A DNA stretch of 45,478 nucleotides, from the NCBI RefSeq assembly GCF_900091595.1, contig NZ_FMCW01000041.1, positions 1 to 45,478 on the forward strand, given 5' to 3'. Both the position numbers and the translations under genes were made by a program. Of the stretch, positions 24,116 through 42,790 are shown piece by piece. Origin of the DNA: Micromonospora haikouensis (lineage in GTDB: Bacteria > Actinomycetota > Actinomycetes > Mycobacteriales > Micromonosporaceae). Each line of letters opens with the position of its first letter. Within the stretch, counting starts at the first letter, position 1. A model generated the notes under the pieces. That model was not told the DNA's origin. It made no database searches and saw nothing but the letters and a program-made list of their open reading frames with translations.

Positions 24116-24167
24116 ACCTTGCGGTTCTTCCTCGACGATACGGGACGACGGGTGGGCCGGCCGGAGC

Positions 24168-25208
24168 CTAGGCGGCCCGCTGCACTGCGGTGGCCGGGTC
24201 GCCGTCCACCGCCTGGGCCATCTGCGGGACGAGCTTCTCCAGCAGGAACGGCAGGCTGAGCGGGGTGATGAACGAGGTCGCGGCACCCACCAGCTCCTCG
24301 TTCTCGAGGTAGATGTCCCGCCCCTCGGTCTTGACCTTCAGCTTGCTGTAGAGCGGGTCGGCCTGCACCTTGGCCCGGTCCGTGTCGTAGTCGTCGATCA
24401 GCCAGATCAGCATGTCGGTGTCGAGCAGATCGGTGCGCTCGCGGCTGAGGTTCGCGCCGAACTCCTTGCCGGTCACCTCGGCCAGCCCGTCCGGAAGCCT
24501 GAAGCCCAGCTCGGTGAGGAAGCGGCCACGCGAGTCCTGCGGGCCGTACACGTAGTAACCCTCGTAGGTGGTGGCCATCAAGCCGGTCGCGCCGGAGAAG
24601 GCCGGGTTGGCGGCGCGTACTTCGGCGATCTTGCCCTCCACGGTGGCGACGAGTCGCTCCGCCTGCTCCTTACGGCCGATGGCGGTGCCGACCATGCGGG
24701 TGCTGTCCTGCCAGGCGACGCCGTAGTCGACCGTCCCTTCCGGCTGCGCGACCGTCGGCGCGATCTTCGCCAGCTTCGCGTAGTCCTCGCTGGTCAGGCC
24801 AGAGTAGATGCCCAGGATCAGGTCGGGCCGCAGGGCAGCCACCTTCTCGAACTGGAGGCCGTCGGTGTTGGTGAGCACCTCGGGCCTGGGCGCGCTGCCG
24901 AGCGCGGCCTCCGCCCACGGCCAGACGGCACCTGGCTTCTCGCCGAACCACTCGGTGGTCGCGGTGGGAACGACGCCCAACGCCAGCAGCGCGTCCTGCT
25001 CGACCAGGCCGACCACGACGATCCGCTTGGGCTCGGCGGCGATGGTGGTCGTGCCGAACTTGTGTTCTATCGAGACCGGGAAGGCACTGGAGGCCCCGGC
25101 GCTGGACGAGGGGGGCGCCGGCTCCGATTCGCCCCCGCAGGCGGCAGGAAGGAGGAGAAGCCCGGTCGCCGCCGCCATGGCGGTCCGCCGGATCGAGGAT
25201 AGCCGCAC
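24168..25208 (-). CDS. Iron-siderophore ABC transporter substrate-binding lipoprotein (FecB/FepB type)
   Basis: 346 residues. A lipoprotein signal (TGLLLLPAAC, C24) is followed by a low-complexity linker and a type III (cluster A-II) binding fold with a rigid backbone helix: KRIVVVGLVEQDALLALGV, ALRPDLILGIYSGLTSEDY and the C-terminal LPFLLEKLVPQMAQ. It captures ferric siderophores outside the membrane for the FecCDE-type importer encoded divergently. The start is GTG 25208 with AAGGGA 7 nt upstream. An iron box lies 56-74 nt upstream in the shared promoter, predicting expression under iron starvation. The -3 lipobox position is Pro, which is unusual. Confidence 0.9.
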   Translation of the reverse strand: MRLSSIRRTAMAAATGLLLLPAACGGESEPAPPSSSAGASSAFPVSIEHKFGTTTIAAEPKRIVVVGLVEQDALLALGVVPTATTEWFGEKPGAVWPWAEAALGSAPRPEVLTNTDGLQFEKVAALRPDLILGIYSGLTSEDYAKLAKIAPTVAQPEGTVDYGVAWQDSTRMVGTAIGRKEQAERLVATVEGKIAEVRAANPAFSGATGLMATTYEGYYVYGPQDSRGRFLTELGFRLPDGLAEVTGKEFGANLSRERTDLLDTDMLIWLIDDYDTDRAKVQADPLYSKLKVKTEGRDIYLENEELVGAATSFITPLSLPFLLEKLVPQMAQAVDGDPATAVQRAA

Positions 25209-25263
25209 GGCTGTTTCCCTTCTGAGAGCGAGGCCCCGGGAGCGGTGGCCCCGGGTCAGAAGT

Positions 25264-25282
25264 GTAGGTTAGCCTCACCTAA
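25264..25282. promoter_or_regulatory. IdeR/DmdR1 iron box
   Basis: The 19-bp site GTAGGTTAGCCTCACCTAA matches the actinobacterial consensus TTAGGTTAGSCTAACCTAA at 17 of 19 positions. It is centred in the divergent promoter between the binding lipoprotein and the importer/exporter operon, so Fe(II)-loaded IdeR/DmdR should repress both. Confidence 0.88.
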
Positions 25283-25300
25283 TTGAGTGTGCGCGGACGG

Positions 25301-26374
25301 ATGGAGCACGTGTTGACCACAGGCACCGGCACCCGCCCGGCGCTGCAGACCGCACCCGGCGAGCCGCGCAACCCGCGGTCCCGCACCGCCCGCCGTTGGA
25401 CCGGCCTGATCGCCGGGGCCGTCGCACTCGTCGTCGCCACGGCACTGAGCATCGCCGTGGGCAGCCGCTCACTCGGCCTGGCCACGGTGTGGCAGGTGCT
25501 CTGGCACGACGACGGCTCCGCCGCTGCGGCGGTCGTGCACCAGCTACGGTTGCCGCGCACGGCGCTCGGCATCGCCGTCGGCGCCGCCCTGGGCCTGGCC
25601 GGCACGGTGATGCAGGCACTCACCCGCAACCCGCTGGCCGAGCCGGGGCTGCTCGGCGTCAACCTCGGCGCCTCGACAGGTGTCGTGTTGGCCATCGCGT
25701 TCCTCGGCGTGGGAACCGCCACCGGGTACGTCTGGTTCGCCATCGCCGGCGCCGGTCTCACCTCGGCCGCCGTCTTCGCCCTCGGCGGCTCCGGCAGAGC
25801 GCCCACGCCGGAGCGTCAGGTGCTCGCCGGGGTCTCCCTCACCGCAGTGCTCGGCGCCGGCGTCTGGGCGGTCCTGGTGACACACCGGGAGGCGTTCGAC
25901 CGGTACCGGCACTGGGACGTCGGCTCGCTCGCCGACCGGGAGGCCGCCACGATCGTGCAGGTGACGCCGTTCCTGGTGACCGGGGTCGTGCTGGCGCTGG
26001 CGCTGGGCCGCCAACTGAACGCCCTGAGCATGGGCGACGACTCGGCGACCTCCCTCGGCGCGCGCCCGGCACGGATCCGCGTGCTGGGCATGATCACGAT
26101 CACCCTGCTGTGCGGTGCCGCGACCGCCGCGTCGGGTCCCATCTGGTTCCTCGGCCTGGCCGTGCCCTATGCCGCACGCATGGTCACCGGCTCGGACTAC
26201 CGCTGGATCCTGGCCTACGCACTCGTCCTCGGGCCCGCGCTGCTGTTGGCCTCGGACGTGATCGGGCGGGTCCTGGTGGCGCCGGCCGAGCTTCCGGTCG
26301 GAGTGGTCACCGCGTTCCTCGGCGCGCCGCTGTTCATCGCGCTCTGCCGTCGCCGCAGGCTGAGTGTCCTGTGA
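25301..26374 (+). CDS. FecCD-family siderophore ABC permease (first)
   Basis: 357 residues with about nine to ten membrane helices. Family marks are LRLPRTALGIAVGAALGLAG, VMQALTRNPLAEPGLLGVNLGAS, the coupling region LSMGDDSATSLGA, and VPYAARMVTGSDYRWIL. It pairs with the following permease to form the transmembrane channel. The start is uncertain: ATG 25301, GTG 25310 and TTG 25313 are possible, and GGAG at 25303 would suit TTG 25313 best. The TTG at 25283 would run into the iron box and is unlikely. Its stop overlaps the next start (GTGA). Confidence 0.9.
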   Translation: MEHVLTTGTGTRPALQTAPGEPRNPRSRTARRWTGLIAGAVALVVATALSIAVGSRSLGLATVWQVLWHDDGSAAAAVVHQLRLPRTALGIAVGAALGLAGTVMQALTRNPLAEPGLLGVNLGASTGVVLAIAFLGVGTATGYVWFAIAGAGLTSAAVFALGGSGRAPTPERQVLAGVSLTAVLGAGVWAVLVTHREAFDRYRHWDVGSLADREAATIVQVTPFLVTGVVLALALGRQLNALSMGDDSATSLGARPARIRVLGMITITLLCGAATAASGPIWFLGLAVPYAARMVTGSDYRWILAYALVLGPALLLASDVIGRVLVAPAELPVGVVTAFLGAPLFIALCRRRRLSVL

Positions 26375-27444
26375 ACGCGGCAGGCGTGCGGCTACGCCGC
26401 TCCGGCGGTGCGACCCGGCTGGTGATCCGCACCCGGGCCGGTCGGCTCTCGCTGCGGGTGCACCTACGCGCGCTGCTCGTGGGAGCCGGGCTGCTGGTGG
26501 TGGCGCTGAGCGTCTCGCTGGTCAACCTCTCCACCGGCGACTTCCCGCTCCCACTGCGCGAGGTGCTGCGCAGCCTCCTCGGCCAGGGTGATCCGGGCAC
26601 CGACTTCATCGTGCACGAGCTGCGGCTGCCCCGCGTGCTGATAACCGTGCTGGTCGGCGCGGCGCTGGGCGCGAGTGGCACGATCTTCCAGCGGCTGACG
26701 CGCAACCCGCTGGGCAGCCCTGACTTCGTCGGCCTGACGGTGGGCGCGGCAACCGGCGCCCTGGTCGTGCTGCTGCTGCTCGACGGCGGCGGGCCCCAGG
26801 TGGCGGTGGGCGCGGTCCTCGGCTGTCTGGCCACGTCGGTCGCCATCTACCTGCTCGCGTTCCGCCGCGGGGTGCAGCCGTTCCGGCTGGTCCTGATGGG
26901 CATCGGGGTGTCCGCGCTGCTCGAGTCGTTCAACTCGTACCTGATCTACCGCAGCCGACTGGACGAGGCGCTCTCCGCCCAGGTGTGGCTGATCGGCAGC
27001 GTCAACGGCCGCGGCTGGACCGAGGTGGCGTTGGTCGGCGGCACGCTCGCGGTGCTGCTGCCGGTGGCTCTCTACCACGGCCGGCACCTCGACATGCTGG
27101 GCATGGGCGACGAGACCGCGGTGCTGCAGGGCGTGCCGGTCGAGCGTGGCCGGGCGGTGCTCGCGCTGACCGGGGTCGGGCTCGCCGCCGGAGCCACCGC
27201 CGCCGCCGGCCCGATCGCGTTCGTCGCGCTCGCCGCGCCCCAGCTGGCCACCCGGCTGACCCGGTCGCCGCACGCCGGTGTCCTGCCGGCCGCGCTGATG
27301 GGCTCCGCGCTGCTGAGCGCCAGCGACTGGGCGGCCCAGCACGCCCTGCCCGGCGACGACATGCCGGTCGGCGTGGTCACCGCCGCGCTCGGCGGCGTCT
27401 ACTTGACCTGGTTGCTGTTCCACGAGCGACGCCACAACGGATAA
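26371..27444 (+). CDS. FecCD-family siderophore ABC permease (second)
   Basis: 357 residues, polytopic. It has VHELRLPRVLITVLVGAALG, IFQRLTRNPLGSPDFVGLT, the coupling region LGMGDETAVLQGVPVERG and a FVALAAPQLATRLTRSPHAG segment, as in FecD/FepG proteins. The charged N-terminal stretch (about 25 residues) precedes the first helix LLVGAGLLVVALSVSLV. The GTG start at 26371 overlaps the first permease stop by 4 nt. It forms the heterodimeric channel with that permease and is driven by the ATPase encoded 11 nt downstream. Confidence 0.92.
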   Translation: MNAAGVRLRRSGGATRLVIRTRAGRLSLRVHLRALLVGAGLLVVALSVSLVNLSTGDFPLPLREVLRSLLGQGDPGTDFIVHELRLPRVLITVLVGAALGASGTIFQRLTRNPLGSPDFVGLTVGAATGALVVLLLLDGGGPQVAVGAVLGCLATSVAIYLLAFRRGVQPFRLVLMGIGVSALLESFNSYLIYRSRLDEALSAQVWLIGSVNGRGWTEVALVGGTLAVLLPVALYHGRHLDMLGMGDETAVLQGVPVERGRAVLALTGVGLAAGATAAAGPIAFVALAAPQLATRLTRSPHAGVLPAALMGSALLSASDWAAQHALPGDDMPVGVVTAALGGVYLTWLLFHERRHNG

Positions 27445-27455
27445 GGAGCACGGCG

Positions 27456-28298
27456 ATGAGCGACGCGCGGTTGCGGGCCGAGGCACTCACCCTGGCGTAC
27501 GACGATCGGGTGGTCGCCCGCGACCTCGACGTGCAGATCACCGACGGGTCGTTCACGGTCATCGTCGGTCCCAACGCGTGTGGCAAGTCCACTCTGCTGC
27601 GGTCGCTGGCCCGGGTGCTCAAGCCGCGCTCCGGCGCGGTCCACCTCGACGGTCAGGCGATCGCGTCGTACCCGTCCCGCGAGGTCGCCCGGCGGCTGGG
27701 CATGCTGTCGCAGTCGCCCGTCGTGCCGGGCGGGATCGTGGTGGAGGAGCTGGTCGCCCGCGGCCGGTTCGCCCACCAGCGGCTGTTGCGCCAGTGGTCG
27801 CCGGAGGACGAGGCGGCGGTCGCCGACGCGATGCGCCAGACCGAGGTGGCCGAGTTGGCCGACCGGTTCGTCGACGAGCTCTCCGGCGGCCAACGGCAGC
27901 GGGTCTGGCTGGCGATGGCGCTGGCCCAGCAGACCCCGATCCTGTTGCTGGACGAGCCGACCACGTTCCTCGACCTCTCCCACCAGTTCGAGGTGCTGGA
28001 CCTCTGCGCGGAACTGCACGAGCAGGGGCGCACCATCGTCGCCGTCCTGCACGACCTCAACCACGCCTGCCGGTACGCCACGGAGCTCATCGTGATGCGT
28101 GACGGCGTGGTCCTGGCTCAGGGCGCGCCCACCGAGGTGATGACGGCGGAGCTGGTGGAGGCGGTCTTCGGGATGCCGTGCCGGGTGATGAGCGACCCGG
28201 AGACGGACACGCCGATGATCGTGCCCGCCGGACGGCAGCGACGGCGGGCCGCCCGCGCCGGCGCGACGCCGGCCACGGCCAGCCGGAGCGGAGCGTGA
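27456..28298 (+). CDS. Siderophore ABC importer ATPase (FecE/FepC type)
   Basis: 280 residues. All ATPase motifs are intact: Walker A GPNACGKSTLL, Q-loop region GMLSQSPVVPGG, signature LSGGQRQRVWLAMALAQQ, Walker B ILLLDEPTTFLDL and the switch histidine in VAVLHDLNHACRY. The Tyr-containing A-loop is TLAYDDR. It energises uptake through the two FecCD permeases. The ATG at 27456 has AAGGAG 7 nt upstream. The C-terminal 25 residues are basic and low in complexity. Its stop overlaps the first exporter gene (GTGA), tying import and export into one operon. Confidence 0.95.
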   Translation: MSDARLRAEALTLAYDDRVVARDLDVQITDGSFTVIVGPNACGKSTLLRSLARVLKPRSGAVHLDGQAIASYPSREVARRLGMLSQSPVVPGGIVVEELVARGRFAHQRLLRQWSPEDEAAVADAMRQTEVAELADRFVDELSGGQRQRVWLAMALAQQTPILLLDEPTTFLDLSHQFEVLDLCAELHEQGRTIVAVLHDLNHACRYATELIVMRDGVVLAQGAPTEVMTAELVEAVFGMPCRVMSDPETDTPMIVPAGRQRRRAARAGATPATASRSGA

Positions 28299-29977
28299 CC
28301 GGCGCACGGGGGGTGCTCGCCGACGCGCTCGGCGGGCAGCGGCGAGCCGTCGTGGCGAGCACCCTCATGGTCACCGGCCACCAGGCCGGCGAGGCCGCGG
28401 TGCCGTTTCTGATCGGCGTGGTCATCGACCAGGCGGTCGCCGGCGGCGTCGGCGACCTGGCGCTCTGGCTGGGGGCGCTGGCCGTGGTGTATCTCGGTCT
28501 GAGCTACAGCTACCGCTACGGTGAGCGCACCGGCGAACGCGCCGCCGAGCAGGCCGCCCACCAGCTGCGGCTGCGGGTGACCCGGCGGGTGCTGCACGAG
28601 CGCGGCGGCGCCGATGCCGACCGGTTGCCGGGGGCCCTGGTGTCGATCGCCACCAGCGACGCGACCCGGGTGGGTGCGGTCGCCGTCGCGGTGGCGTCCG
28701 GCGTGGCCGCCGTCGTCGGCCTGGTGTTCGCGGCGGTGCTCCTGCTGTCCATCTCGCTGCCGCTCGGGCTCCTGGTGCTGCTGGGCACCCCGCCGCTGCT
28801 GTTGCTCACCCGCCTGCTGGGTAAGCCGCTGGAGGAACGCAGCGAGACCGAACAGGAGCACGGCGCACACGCCTCCGGCATCGCCGCAGATCTGGTCGCC
28901 GGGCTCCGCGTGGTCAAGGGCCTGCGGGCCGAGAGCGCGGCGGTCGCCCGGTATCGGCAACGCAGCCGCAGCGCGCTGGCCGCGACCGTACGGGCGGCGC
29001 GTGCCGAAGCCGCCTACCAGGGTGTCGTGCTCACCCTCAGCGGGACGTTCCTGGCGCTCATCGCCGTGCTCGGCGGAATCCTCGCCGTGCGTGGCGAGAT
29101 CAGCGTCGGCCAGTTGATCTCCTCGCTCGGTCTGGCCCAGTTCCTCGTCGGTCCGATGTCGACGTTCGGCTGGGTCGGGGCCGACCTCGCTCAGGGCCGC
29201 GCGTCGGCTCGTCGCATCGCCGCGGTGCTGGACGCGCCCGTCGCGGTGGCCGGGGGCGGGGCGGGGCCGGCGACGCCGGCCCGGGGCGGGCTCGTGCTGC
29301 ACGGGGTGCAGAGCCCGCCGCTGCGCGGGATCGATCTGGCGGTCGCCCCCGGCGAGATCGTCGGGATCGTGGCCACCGACCCGGCCGAGGCCGCCGAGCT
29401 GGTGCGGCTGCTCGGCCGGACGCGGGACCCGGCCGGCGGTTCGATCGGGCTGGACGGCGTCGCGCTCGCCGCGTTGGCGCCGGCCAAGCTGCGCACCGTG
29501 GTGCTGGCCATGGAGCACCACACCGACCTGTTCGACGGCACGATCCGGGCCGCGGTCTCCCTGTCCGGGCGGGCCCGGCCGGACAGGGTCGAGGCGGCGA
29601 TCGCCACGGCCGCCGCCGACGAGGTGGCGCGCAGCCTGCCCGACGGGCTGGAGACCGTGCTGGACGAGCGGGCCCGTTCCCTCTCCGGCGGGCAGCGGCA
29701 ACGCATCGCGCTCGCCCGGGCGCTGGCGGGCGACCCGCCGGTGCTGGTGCTGCACGACCCGACCACCGCGGTGGACGCGGTGACGGAGGCGCGGATCGCG
29801 GGGCGGCTGCGGGCGATGCGGGAGGGACGTACCACGGTCCTGGTGACCACCAGCCCGGCGCTGCTGGCGGTGACCGACCGGGTCGTCGTCGTGCGCGACG
29901 GGGTCGTCCGCACCGACGGCACGCACCGTGACCTCGTCGCCGGGGACGGCGCCTACCGCGAGCTCGTTCTCGCATGA
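28295..29977 (+). CDS. ABC exporter half-transporter with degenerate nucleotide-binding domain
   Basis: 560 residues: a six-helix exporter membrane domain (about 10-300) and a C-terminal ATPase domain. The ATPase is strongly decayed. The Walker A position reads GIVATDPAEAAEL with no GxGKS/T lysine, Walker B reads VLVLHDPTTAVD (acidic residue to His, catalytic Glu to Asp), and the switch histidine is replaced (VTTSPALL). The signature SLSGGQRQRIALARAL and the D-loop are intact. It can therefore only supply the signature half of a composite site, so it must pair with the next gene's product. Likely substrate is the siderophore made by the facing NRPS, by context. GTG start overlaps the importer ATPase stop. 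Confidence 0.88.
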   Translation: MTGARGVLADALGGQRRAVVASTLMVTGHQAGEAAVPFLIGVVIDQAVAGGVGDLALWLGALAVVYLGLSYSYRYGERTGERAAEQAAHQLRLRVTRRVLHERGGADADRLPGALVSIATSDATRVGAVAVAVASGVAAVVGLVFAAVLLLSISLPLGLLVLLGTPPLLLLTRLLGKPLEERSETEQEHGAHASGIAADLVAGLRVVKGLRAESAAVARYRQRSRSALAATVRAARAEAAYQGVVLTLSGTFLALIAVLGGILAVRGEISVGQLISSLGLAQFLVGPMSTFGWVGADLAQGRASARRIAAVLDAPVAVAGGGAGPATPARGGLVLHGVQSPPLRGIDLAVAPGEIVGIVATDPAEAAELVRLLGRTRDPAGGSIGLDGVALAALAPAKLRTVVLAMEHHTDLFDGTIRAAVSLSGRARPDRVEAAIATAAADEVARSLPDGLETVLDERARSLSGGQRQRIALARALAGDPPVLVLHDPTTAVDAVTEARIAGRLRAMREGRTTVLVTTSPALLAVTDRVVVVRDGVVRTDGTHRDLVAGDGAYRELVLA

Positions 29978-30062
29978 TCAACAGCAAGGTGCGGCACCCG
30001 GCCGCACCCACCAGCGGCGCTGCGGGCGAGGGCCGGCAGGGCACGCCGACGGAGGCCCAGCC

Positions 30063-31793
30063 ATGACCGCCGAAACCACCGCGCTGCTGCCCATCGCGGG
30101 CGGCCGGCGCACCCGAGCCCAGCTGCGCGTGCTGGTGCGGCCACACCGGGCCCGGCTGGCCGGGGCGTTGGCCCTGCTGGTCGCGGGCACCGCCGCAGGG
30201 CTGGTGACCCCGCCCCTGCTCGGTCGCATCGTCGATCTGGCGAACAACGGAGGCAGCACCGCCGACTTCGTGCTCACCGGTGTCGGGCTGGTGGCCGGCG
30301 CGCTCGTCGAGGCGGCCCTGGCCGGGCTCGGCGTCGCCCTGCTCGCGCAGGTCGGCGAGGGGGTGCTGGCCCGGCTACGGGAACGGTTCGTCGAGTCGGC
30401 GCTGCGGCTTCCGCTGGCGCAGGTCGAACGCGCCGGGACCGGCGACCTGACCTCGCGGGTCACCAACGACGTGGCGGTGATCGCCGAGGCGGCCCGCAGC
30501 GCCCTTCCCGAGTTCGCCCGCGCCCTGCTGACCATCGTGCTCACCCTGGCCGGGATGGCGGTGCTCGACTGGCGGTTCCTGGCCGCGGCGCTGATCGCGG
30601 TGCCCGTGCAGGCGTACACGGTCCGCTGGTACGCCCGCCGCGCCGTTCCGCTCTACGCCCGGCAGCGGGTCGCCGTCGCCGCGCAGCAGCACCACCTGCT
30701 GGCGACCATCGACGGCGCGCCGACGATCCGCGCGTTCCGCATCGCCGACGAGCACGGCGACCGGGTCGCCGGCAAGTCCCAGCAGGCGGTGGACCTGCTG
30801 CTGCGCGGCGTCGCGCTGCAGACCCGGTTCTACGCCCGGCTGCACGTCGCCGAGTTCGCCGGGCTCGCCGCGGTGCTCGCCACGGGTTTCTTCCTGGTGA
30901 GCGGGAACGCGGTCAGCATTGGCACGGCGACGGCGGCGGCGCTGTACTTCCATGGCCTGTTCGGCCCGATCAACGTGGCGCTGGCGCTGGTGGACGACGC
31001 CCAGGCGGCCTTCTCGGGGTTGAACCGGCTGGTCGGCGTCGCCGACCTGGATCCGCCAGAGCGGCAGCGAGCGGCAACGGGTGACGCCCCGCAGGCGGTG
31101 GTGGTGCGCGGCGTGGACTTCGCCTACCTGCCGGAACGTCCGGTGCTGACCGGTGTGAACCTGACGATCGGGCGTGGCGAGCGGGTGGCGCTGGTCGGCG
31201 GCAGCGGGGCGGGCAAGACCACGCTCGCCAAGATCATTGCCGGGGTGCACCAGCCGGACGGAGGCACCGTGGCGGTGCCGGCCGGCGAGGTCGCGTTGGT
31301 CACCCAGGAGGTGCACGTCTTCGCCGGCGCCCTCTGCGACGACGTACGGCTGGCCCGCCCGGACGCCACGGACGAGGAGGTGCGCGCCGCGCTGGCGGCG
31401 GTGGACGCGTTGGGCTGGGTCGAGCAGTTGCCGGACGGCCTCGACACCGAGGTCGGCTCGGGCGGTCACCCGCTCACGGCGGCGCAGGCGCAGCAGTTGG
31501 CGTTCGCGCGGCTGATCCTGGCCGACCCGCCGGTGGCGATCCTCGACGAGGCCACCGCCGAGGCGGGCAGCGCCGGAGCCCGCCTGCTCGAACGGGTGGC
31601 CACGGCCGCCCTGGCGGGGCGCACGGCGCTCATCGTGGCGCACCGGCTCACCCAGGCGGTGACGGCGGACCGGGTGGTCGTGATGGAGGCCGGCCGCATC
31701 GTCGAGGTCGGCCCGCACCGTGACCTGATCGAGCGGGGCGGGCCGTACGCCACGCTCTGGCAGGCCTGGTCGGACCAGCGCGCGCGACACTGA
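30063..31793 (+). CDS. ABC exporter half-transporter with intact Walker motifs but altered signature
   Basis: 576 residues: membrane domain (about 25-310) with LTSRVTNDVAVIAEAARS in a coupling region, and an ATPase domain. Walker A GGSGAGKTTLAKIIAG (about 378), Q-loop VTQEVHVFAG, Walker B VAILDEATAEAG and the switch histidine IVAHRLTQ are intact. The signature LSGGQ is replaced by LTAAQ in SGGHPLTAAQAQQLAFARL. This is the exact complement of the previous protein's defects, so the pair should form one working ATP site. The ATG at 30063 is preceded by GGAGG about 8 nt away, after an 85-nt gap from the first half-transporter. It converges on the mbtH-like gene through a shared hairpin. Confidence 0.9.
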   Translation: MTAETTALLPIAGGRRTRAQLRVLVRPHRARLAGALALLVAGTAAGLVTPPLLGRIVDLANNGGSTADFVLTGVGLVAGALVEAALAGLGVALLAQVGEGVLARLRERFVESALRLPLAQVERAGTGDLTSRVTNDVAVIAEAARSALPEFARALLTIVLTLAGMAVLDWRFLAAALIAVPVQAYTVRWYARRAVPLYARQRVAVAAQQHHLLATIDGAPTIRAFRIADEHGDRVAGKSQQAVDLLLRGVALQTRFYARLHVAEFAGLAAVLATGFFLVSGNAVSIGTATAAALYFHGLFGPINVALALVDDAQAAFSGLNRLVGVADLDPPERQRAATGDAPQAVVVRGVDFAYLPERPVLTGVNLTIGRGERVALVGGSGAGKTTLAKIIAGVHQPDGGTVAVPAGEVALVTQEVHVFAGALCDDVRLARPDATDEEVRAALAAVDALGWVEQLPDGLDTEVGSGGHPLTAAQAQQLAFARLILADPPVAILDEATAEAGSAGARLLERVATAALAGRTALIVAHRLTQAVTADRVVVMEAGRIVEVGPHRDLIERGGPYATLWQAWSDQRARH

Positions 31794-31808
31794 GCGCGCG
31801 CTGGTCCG
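31771..31808. terminator. Bidirectional hairpin with a stop codon in its loop
   Basis: Perfect 15-bp stem (CGGACCAGCGCGCGC / GCGCGCGCTGGTCCG) with an 8-nt loop that holds the ABC exporter's stop codon. It lies 6 nt from the convergent mbtH-like stop, so it can end both transcripts. Confidence 0.8.
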
Positions 31809-31814
31809 GGCTGC

Positions 31815-32020
31815 TCAACGGTCGGCGTCGATCAGGCTCTGCGGCCGCATGTCGGTCCAGTTGGCGTTCACGTAGTCCAGGCACGACTGCCGGTCGGCCG
31901 GTCCGTGCACCGTGCGCCAGCCGGCCGGCACCTCGGCGAAGACCGGCCAGAGGCTGTGCTGGTTCTCGTCGTTGACCAGGACCAGGAACGTGCCGTCTGC
32001 GTTGTCGAACGGGTTGGTGC

Positions 32021-32024
<4 letters not shown>
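31815..32024 (-). CDS. MbtH-like NRPS accessory protein
   Basis: 69 residues. It shows the full family signature: NPFDN at the start, NDENQHSLWPVFAEVPAGWR, and CLDYVNANWTDMRPQSL at the end. Such proteins bind NRPS adenylation domains and are often needed for their solubility and activity. The ATG at 32024 overlaps the NRPS stop by 4 nt (ATGA), so it is made together with its probable clients, the A domains of the upstream NRPS genes. It is the last gene of the operon in view and ends at a shared hairpin terminator. Confidence 0.96.

Positions 32025-42786
<10,762 letters not shown>

Positions 42787-42790
<4 letters not shown>

Noticed and set aside
22866..25202. 778-codon plus-strand open frame
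   Set aside because: Antisense to the VWA and siderophore-binding genes; Arg/Gly-rich without motifs.
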